Of a stretch of DNA of 64,000 bases, positions 56,624-64,000 are shown piece by piece (position 1 is the first letter of the stretch; every line of letters starts with the position of its first letter). Location: assembly GCA_035041965.1 (NCBI GenBank), contig JAPYMA010000194.1, forward strand, positions 1-64,000. The letters run 5' to 3'. The notes under the pieces were generated by a model. The model searched no databases, was not told the origin of the DNA, and saw nothing but the letters and a program-made list of their open reading frames with translations. The stretch is from Anisakis pegreffii. Taxonomy: Eukaryota > Nematoda > Chromadorea > Rhabditida > Anisakidae. The translations under genes and the position numbers were made by a program.

Positions 56624-59186
56624 TTAACTAAATTCCACGTCCAGCCAAAAATCACGATCAGCCGCCGATTTGACTGGTTTGTTTTCGTATAAATGTGACG
56701 AATCACTCCTGAGGTTCTTCTTTAACGTATCATTCGATAGAACTGATTGTGATGCACCGTTCATCTGATATGACGATTGAATTCGATTGTCATTATCTTC
56801 ATCAACGATACCATAAAACGCCTTCAATTGGTTCTGTTTACAATTTTTATTGAAATATAAACGTACGTTACGGAATTATTCGGCATTTTAATATCACTTT
56901 GGGTGACCGTTGTTCTAATTCAACCAAATGTCATAACAGTTAATTTTTAAACCATTTCGAATCAACAATCGCGTTTGAAAAAATTCTGCAAAAATTTTGA
57001 ATGCTTCTGAAAGTGAAGCGCAAAACAATTTTAAATGTTTGATGACGAATTATTCTCATTCGATGTTCTCCAGCAATTTGATATCATAAGAATTCGAGCA
57101 ATTCATCGCTGAAGTATCCATCATAAGCTAATCAAAACAGAAGTGGTAAAGAACTGGACAAAATGAATCAAACATATGCAGCATCATACCTTCTCCAAAC
57201 TTAACGAATTGTTGCTTTTGATCCCTTTCGAAGGATCAGTCGAATCGACGTTTTTCGATGAAAAAGCTTGAGTTGAATTATGCACAGAATCATTATCATT
57301 GGTATTTTTAGTAGTGCCATTAAAAGCCAACTTAAATGAGTCGAATCGAGAAAGACTTGATCGAAGACGTAACGATGACAGATGTAATTCTGAAAATCAG
57401 ACTCACTTCGAAACTACACAATCAACAGAACAACCCAACAACAGACCATACTCTTCCCTCTTGAACAACACTTATTAGCTTGTAATATTCGTTGAGTAGT
57501 GTAGTTGATTTCATTTCCAATTTCCGAATCTGTTGAACTCTAATACGAATGAAGAAGGGAGGAAGCTATGTTCTCAACTAATATCTATACCCTTCTGAGT
57601 AATTCAGTGGTTGCTGAACGGATCTTGAAGCTCCAACGGTAATAGGAAATTATCGCAACAAACTCCCGCTGTATGAAAAAGTAGCGAGTCATCGCACTAA
57701 CGAAAAAAATCACTTCGTTTGTAGCTAGTAGCGAATAACGCGCTATTGCCCACCGCTGGATAAAACCATCTATATATTACATCAACAACTACATAAATTA
57801 AATTCAGACTAAGCACCAAAACCTCTTCAATTGAACTCAAGCTCAGGCGACTCCAAATGCAATTAAACGATTCATTACATATCGTCTAGAACAACGAATT
57901 TCGTTGCAGAAAGTTCAAAAAGGAACGAATTAATTAAGAACTCTCAAATGCGACACTTTCATAATGGATGTGATAAACCATTACCATCCGCATCGTTTGT
58001 GTTGTTAGTTGATGAATTTGGTTGATGAAAATATGACGACAAATCCAATTTTTTTACACTTCCACTACTGCCAACAATCGATTGCTTATTGGACCGAATA
58101 TAAGACAAAAACACTCGATCGTCGTCGTCATCCTCAGAATACTGATCACTTAGATCACACGACGAATGACCAGTATTACGTGCCGGCATCGCTGAAATTG
58201 AAATCACTCAATTTTGATTTTTGTTTGGACGCATCTTACGCGTTCAAATCTATAAAACCTATGCAACAGCTGTCACTCGAAAGTTTGATTTCAGTATTGA
58301 ATCGTTTGATGCTAATGAAAAAAAAAACTTGATATTTCAGTGATATAGCAGTGATATTTCAAGAGGATTATCAATTCAACTTGAAGCAACAAAAAATTGA
58401 AAGATAACAATAAAAAGTGCGCTTACAAATCGACTTTTCGTATTCGTCATACCAAGAACATAGGCTTAATACCTCTTGCATTATCTGCTCTTCGTTATTC
58501 TCTTGATCACAACTTCTGAAATTTAATACACTTTTCCAAATCAGTAATATTAAACTTGTTTCAAATGAAGCTCTTTCTAAACATATGAGCCTTTTAAAGA
58601 CTACTGACGAGAATACAACGAATAGACAATGAACATTTACATATTAGTAATAAAAAGAAATATAATATTAATAAATAACAAATAGTAAATAACAATAATG
58701 AACAGCAATAATATAAGATAACAAAACCGAACAAAGTAAGTGCAATTTTGGCCCATTTTTCCTTTTCGCATTCGATGTCGTGATCACTGACTTGATCAGG
58801 TGTTACTGTAGGTTTCGCATTCGACTGATAACGTTTCTTTGGGGTATCCGTCTTCAAAACAACAAATTCAATACTTTCACATCCATCTCATAAACAATAC
58901 AATCATATTCTTATTACTTTCACAATACATTGAATACCTTACCATATTGAACTGTTCTAAATCAAATTTCACTGTTCAAATTTAATCTGTTGAATACAAT
59001 CAAAATTTAAACTGAATCAAATCTGCTGAACTTATTTTCAATGCTCGTCGATTGAACATTGAAATTCTTTTTCATCATAAGAAAAATGACAATAAGAAAA
59101 ATAGGAAGGCGTGTAATGAAGAAACCTTTTTGCTAGTACATCCATCCAGTTCACTCAAAACAACGCGTTTTGAAGAACTATTGAAT
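56624..59186 (-). CDS. Unknown protein, C-terminal six exons on the minus strand
   Basis: Read from high to low coordinates: 59186-59126, 58851-58733, 58515-58427, 58191-57985, 57389-57190, 56833-56624. All join in one frame and end in TAA at 56626-56624 (about 294 aa seen). Features: a basic start (TDTPKKRYQSN), a charged helical part (DHDIECEKEKWAKIAL; QENNEEQIMQEV; SWYDEYEKS), an acidic patch (SDQYSEDDDDDRVFLSYIR), long Ser/Asn-rich linkers (LSSLRLRSSLSRFDSFKLA) and a conserved-looking end DRDFWLDVEFS. I do not recognise the family; it may be a disordered scaffold protein. Upstream exons were not found. The 58733 donor (GTTCGG) is weak. Confidence 0.65.
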
Positions 59187-62100
59187 CTAACACATCGTTC
59201 TTTTTTATGTCCAGTTAGTGGTATATTTTCCTTGAAAAAAAACAATACAAATTATTATTTCGCTACTCACTTGAGAATAAAAAATACCAACAAGTATGGT
59301 CTAAATAATGAACGAGAATGAAAAGAGGATGAACAAGCGATCGAAACTGATTCAAAAAGAATAATTCAATTCGTTGCAACGAATTCTATTCGAATGCTTC
59401 TTTCGTAGAATTAAATAACAGTCCACAAAAATCTTTCAAATATTCAATGCTTCTAAATAAATCCCCAAACCTTATTCCAGTTCAGCTCATAGTCAACATC
59501 AACTGTCATTCTACGCAACGGTCAGATATTCTTGAGTAAAAGCTGTGAACCTGTAAGTAAATCATTTGCAGTATGGACAAGAAAGGTACGGTATTCGTGC
59601 GCATTTCGACTTAAACGTTTCTGACGAGATACTATACTTGTGCGATGTATTCACCTTCCCCTCCCCGTTCACAAAAAAGGCGAGAAATCTCTTCAGACCG
59701 ATAGCACGATGGATAGGTAAATCCGGGTGTGAACTGCACCCTAAACCTGGAATGAGCCCAGTCCCGGAGACGCTGCGTAAATTTGAAACAAGTCAATTTG
59801 ATTCTTATCCGCTCTTTCCCAATAAACATTAGGCTCCATTTAGAATTCGAAGTAATTATTATAATTTGAATATGATGGAGTAATTTGAACCGATTTAACA
59901 GCAATCATCGGCACTACATATGCTTCGAGTGAAGCATCAAAAAATACCACAATTGTTGCTTTTGTCGTCGTAGAAACTACGCGTGGAATGTAGTTTAACA
60001 GTTAAATGAGCACGTGAAATTATACACTATGGGAATCAGCAGATCAAATCAATTGACAAATCGCTCATTGTTCAACAAAACCCTTCCTCACCCACAAATG
60101 GATCTAAACCCGGCTACCTTGCATAAACTAATGTGTCGCGAAGACGGAAAAAAGTTGAAGATGAAATTTCGCAGTCAAGGACCCGAAAATGTGGTCACTT
60201 CGACGAAAAGAGTCGGAGACAGGAAATTGGGGACGTGGTCACCGAAGTTCCTTGATCCTACTGCAACACACTAGCATAAACTTAACAAGGTCGAGTTTCA
60301 AGACTCCATGTTCATTTGTAGGTCGAATGTCAGTGACAGGAATAAATAATGCGAATGAATCGCCACTCGATTAAAATTAACCGAATTGGTATTAGTCAGC
60401 AACGGCGGAGAGCTGTGATTCGAACATTTACAAAAGTCTTAACGATAATCCGGTTATGTTTCGATTACATATTATTGATAATAGCAGTTGAAATGGAGTG
60501 ACACGTTCTTTACGTCGAAATTTTAAGACTTTTTCATTTTGAACAATCAGCTGAGGAAATTATTCAGACACATATATCAAAAATATGACATAACAAATAC
60601 AAAAATTCATTGGAACTAATATGAGAATAAATAAACGTATGAGAACATCAATGGGAAAAAAATGTGTTCATTGAAATTTGTTAATACAAAAGAATCATTT
60701 GTTGAGATTATTCAGAAATAAATTTTGACGCAATGTGCGATCATACAATACGCAGTATACAATACAATATAATTTCTATACGTTGCTTGAAAATGAAAAA
60801 TTTTTATGTGTAAAGAAATTCCGAATTTTTCCCGCTGAATTTTATGAAAGTGAAAAAATAATTCCCGCTGAAATTGGTGTGATGGGAATAAATGTTTGAG
60901 AATTTCAATAGACCGCTATGAAATGTGCACACATCAGAACGTCAACTTTTTATTTTAACGCTGACATTTTCATAAGCACTTCTAACTACTATCACATTGT
61001 GAAGACCGCCACCATACACCTAAAGAGCTGCGGTCTGTAAAGGTCAACTTGTAATAATTTAAAGAGAATGAATCCATGAAATTTAAAAATTAAATACGTA
61101 TAATCCTTTTCCAGCTCAATCGAAGACTTATATGAAGTGTGTGAGATGAGTTGTTAAACAGGTAAAGAATGAAGTTTTGTCATAATGAAATGAATGAAAT
61201 TCTAACTCAACTAAACGAATGTCTTAGCGAAATAATCACTTATCTTATCAGAATATACTCGGAAATTTATTTCTGGCTGAATTTACACTATCCAACACAA
61301 CTACGATATCACCAACCAATGAAGTGGTCCATCATGAATTCATTAAGTCTGACGAGATTCCAAATTAAGGAACACCGTCAATCGTGCAGGAAGGAAGAGG
61401 CAAGAAAACGATTTGTGATGATAGCAGAAAGATGCAATTGCCGATTGCTAAAACAATTGTTATTCGTTTGAAATAACTGTGACTTGAATCCGATAAAAGA
61501 CGGTGCGATATGCAACACAAAGGTACATGCATTCGGATGGATGATACATAAAACAGTCGTCACACCGATGTGTATATCAAGGACATGTGCACATCTAATG
61601 CGTTTATCTTAACGATATCATCATATCCATCCATACCTTGTAACCAGGTATTCATCATAATCATTCAATAAACCGTCCTTATTTTCGATTCCATTCAAAA
61701 ATATGCAAATCACCAACCATAAAATTTGCATACGTATCAACAAACTTATTTTGAGGATTAATTGCCGATGAGAGACAACATCTCATTATTCATTTGGAGA
61801 AGAAGATGATGACATTCAATAGTCAGTGATTGGTCAAACTGAAATAAATATCGTGATGAAAATTCTCGGGTTCTATGCATTTTGTTTGTGACCATTCGTT
61901 CAGCTATCACATCAAAACTAACGGTTATTCAAAAAATTTAGCACTGATCAATTTTGTGTGCAGATTTGATAAAAATGCAAAATATGGAGACTATCAAAAT
62001 TTCTTGATAACTGGACATTAACAGAATATGTATAATCGAAAGAATGCATTCGTAAATAAGTTTACAGAATCTTCGAAGGTGTTTCGGGTACGTGTTGATA

Positions 62101-64000
62101 TTTATTTGTGGAGCATTGTAGAACTGAGTTGAGTTGATTCACAGCGGGGAACATTAGCAAAAGATGAAGGTCTGTCTCAACACCATATACATTCAGTCAT
62201 TTATGAGAGGTCATCGAATATATGCACGATCATTGATAATCATCTTATCTCTAAACTCATAATACCCTATTCAAGTTGGTTTAAGTTCATCAGAAATCCC
62301 TCAATTGTCACATTTCATTTGAATTAACTGTGATATTTGCAGATATAATAGAAACAGATAGGCAGCATAAGTTAATAATTGAAGAAATAAGTATCTAGTC
62401 TCAATAGAATTCAAAACGACCGATATGTTTTGAACCTTAGTGCTGTTGGTAGTGATGTTGAAGGGACGGTGTCAATGGACAAATTAAATGATATCGTTAG
62501 TGACTCGAGATGTTTTCAGAGTTAAGGAATAAACTGAACAGGATATTTCGAAATTCTATAAGAATATTGTCAAGGTGATGCAAGATCTGGAGATTACATG
62601 ATCATGGATTGATGAAATTATTGTGACATGTGAGAAACTATCATATGAGAGGAACTACTGATCGAAACACTTCATTTTGGGCAAATTTGATCGTTTTTCA
62701 ACCAAATTTTCCATCACTTAATTGTTCCAAAATGACGTATTGGAAATTTCCGAGCGGTTTCATGTAAAATTTCCAAAATCCAAGGATATTTGACGAATAC
62801 TCATGCCATCATTGAACAAAATCGATAGCTCTCTCATCGATTTATCATACAACCCACATACAAATACTAACGACGCCGAATGAATTGCCGCCAATTCGAT
62901 AACCTCAAATTGAATTGAAAAAATAATTTCATTCAGATTCTATTCCAGAACATTTCCAGGGAATTGAAATTCCACAATCTTCCTAAATGAAATGATAATA
63001 AAATATTCTATCAAATGGAATGACTAGTTTGTTCCTGTTGACGTTCATGAGAAGATTACTAATTTCATCGATGAATAAACACATCTATAGCGCAGTTGAA
63101 TCCTCATTTTTACATGAATATTTAATGAAAAATTACTGATGAATAAATAGTTGTATATGATGAAGAATGTATAAGCAAACGCATGGACACGCTTGTATAT
63201 ACATCGAGATGAAAAGCAGCGGCATTAAGAGCAACTGTATTTGATCGTGGTCAGTGAAGAACAACACACTTTCATGAATTTTAATTCAAAAGGCTTACGA
63301 ACAACCTATGAATAATAATGGAAAATAATTGTATAAAATTTCCATTCGGTTACGAATAAAATAGTCGATTTACTTATGATTTCAATATGCCTGATACTAT
63401 GAGATATCGCAATTTAACAACATATCATATGTAACTGTAACCTTAAGAGTAATGCCGTAGTGATGCTGTTCGATGAACTAGTTATAGTAATGGCAACAAT
63501 AGTTTTATGGTGATAATGATACTTAAGATAATAGTAATGATAATGATCATGCAAACACATAAAGCAAACAAAGTGCTGCAAACAGCACGTATTGTTTCGG
63601 ACCGTGCACACTAAACGGAGATAGTTTCGCACCACGATTTAATTGCTTCATTTGCTGTAGTGTAACAATGGCGCCATAGCGTGGATAATTTCAAATAAAT
63701 ATTTCAAATTTGAATTTTTCAAATACACACATTTACAAGTGGCAATCAGCTGCACTGCTCACGTCGTCACACCTGTGCTGCAAGCACATGCATTAATAGT
63801 TGATGTTTGCCACTTATCAATATGACCACAAAACATGAAATCCCTTTTTGCCGCACTCTAAAATTCAATTAAGCTCAATTTTTACAAAATTCATTCCATT
63901 CAAACTGTTTTGAGTGCGCCATTTATGGTTTATACTGTATTTGTGCAGCGAGCAATGAGAACGTGGAAAATCGAGTCGCAAAAGAAGCATACTGGCCGCA
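59187..64000. other. Stretch with no gene assigned
   Basis: Should hold the 5' part of the minus-strand gene, but no further exon could be tied to it. 59566-59832 and 60014-60274 are richer in GC and have open frames without splice context. An inverted repeat (TCAAGGACCCGAAAATG with GTGGTCAC at 60175, mirrored at 60236-60256) could form a hairpin. 60500-64000 is AT-rich with nothing supportable. Confidence 0.5.

Noticed and set aside
1..64000. CRISPR arrays, operons or other bacterial features
   Set aside because: Spliced genes throughout show a eukaryotic nuclear sequence; the tandem repeats lack regular spacer structure.

Overview
The window looks like nuclear DNA of a nematode, probably an ascaridoid or other Spirurina (clade III) worm. 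The case rests on two SXP/RAL-2 (DUF148) genes, a family known only from nematodes, on many small exons with TTTCAG-type acceptors, on AT-rich composition, and on a worm-like ELYS/MEL-28 gene. The species cannot be fixed from the sequence. All gene models were spliced by eye from reading frame, GT-AG sites and exon phase; no alignment or RNA evidence was available.

Layout. 1-2065 is AT-rich non-coding DNA. 2066-4911 (+) is a six-exon DESI2-type PPPDE peptidase. 6691-27631 (+) is a 48-exon nucleoporin gene of the ELYS/MEL-28 (AHCTF1) family. It encodes a beta-propeller, a helical ELYS domain, an acidic 429-codon exon, and a basic tail built from a run of 11 consecutive symmetric phase-1 exons. 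All 48 exons join in one frame (about 2192 aa).

27632-54000 is a repeat-rich, duplicated region. It holds two SXP/RAL-2 paralogues about 22 kb apart (30258-32087, cut short; 52294-53927, intact) with near-identical upstream DNA. Between them lie a core-1 beta-1,3-galactosyltransferase-like gene (36294-38250, with further homologous exons to 38885) and a partial pseudogene copy upstream (34191-35239). The same interval contains a ~235-bp tandem repeat, a tRNA-derived SINE family, a decayed hAT transposon with an 8-bp target duplication (39618-40604), an unknown small gene (43031-44330), and a ~436-bp tandem array interrupted by a GC-rich insert (45722-47410).

54000-64000 is mostly non-coding. 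It has a ~200-bp hAT-type MITE (56086-56287) and the 3' part of an unknown minus-strand gene (56624-59186) whose six exons join in frame.

The genes do not form a pathway: a peptidase acting on ubiquitin-like modifiers, a nuclear-pore/chromatin protein, a Golgi glycosyltransferase and two secreted nematode proteins are neighbours. The strongest candidates for something undescribed are the ELYS microexon array, the SINE family and the duplicated SXP/galactosyltransferase block.
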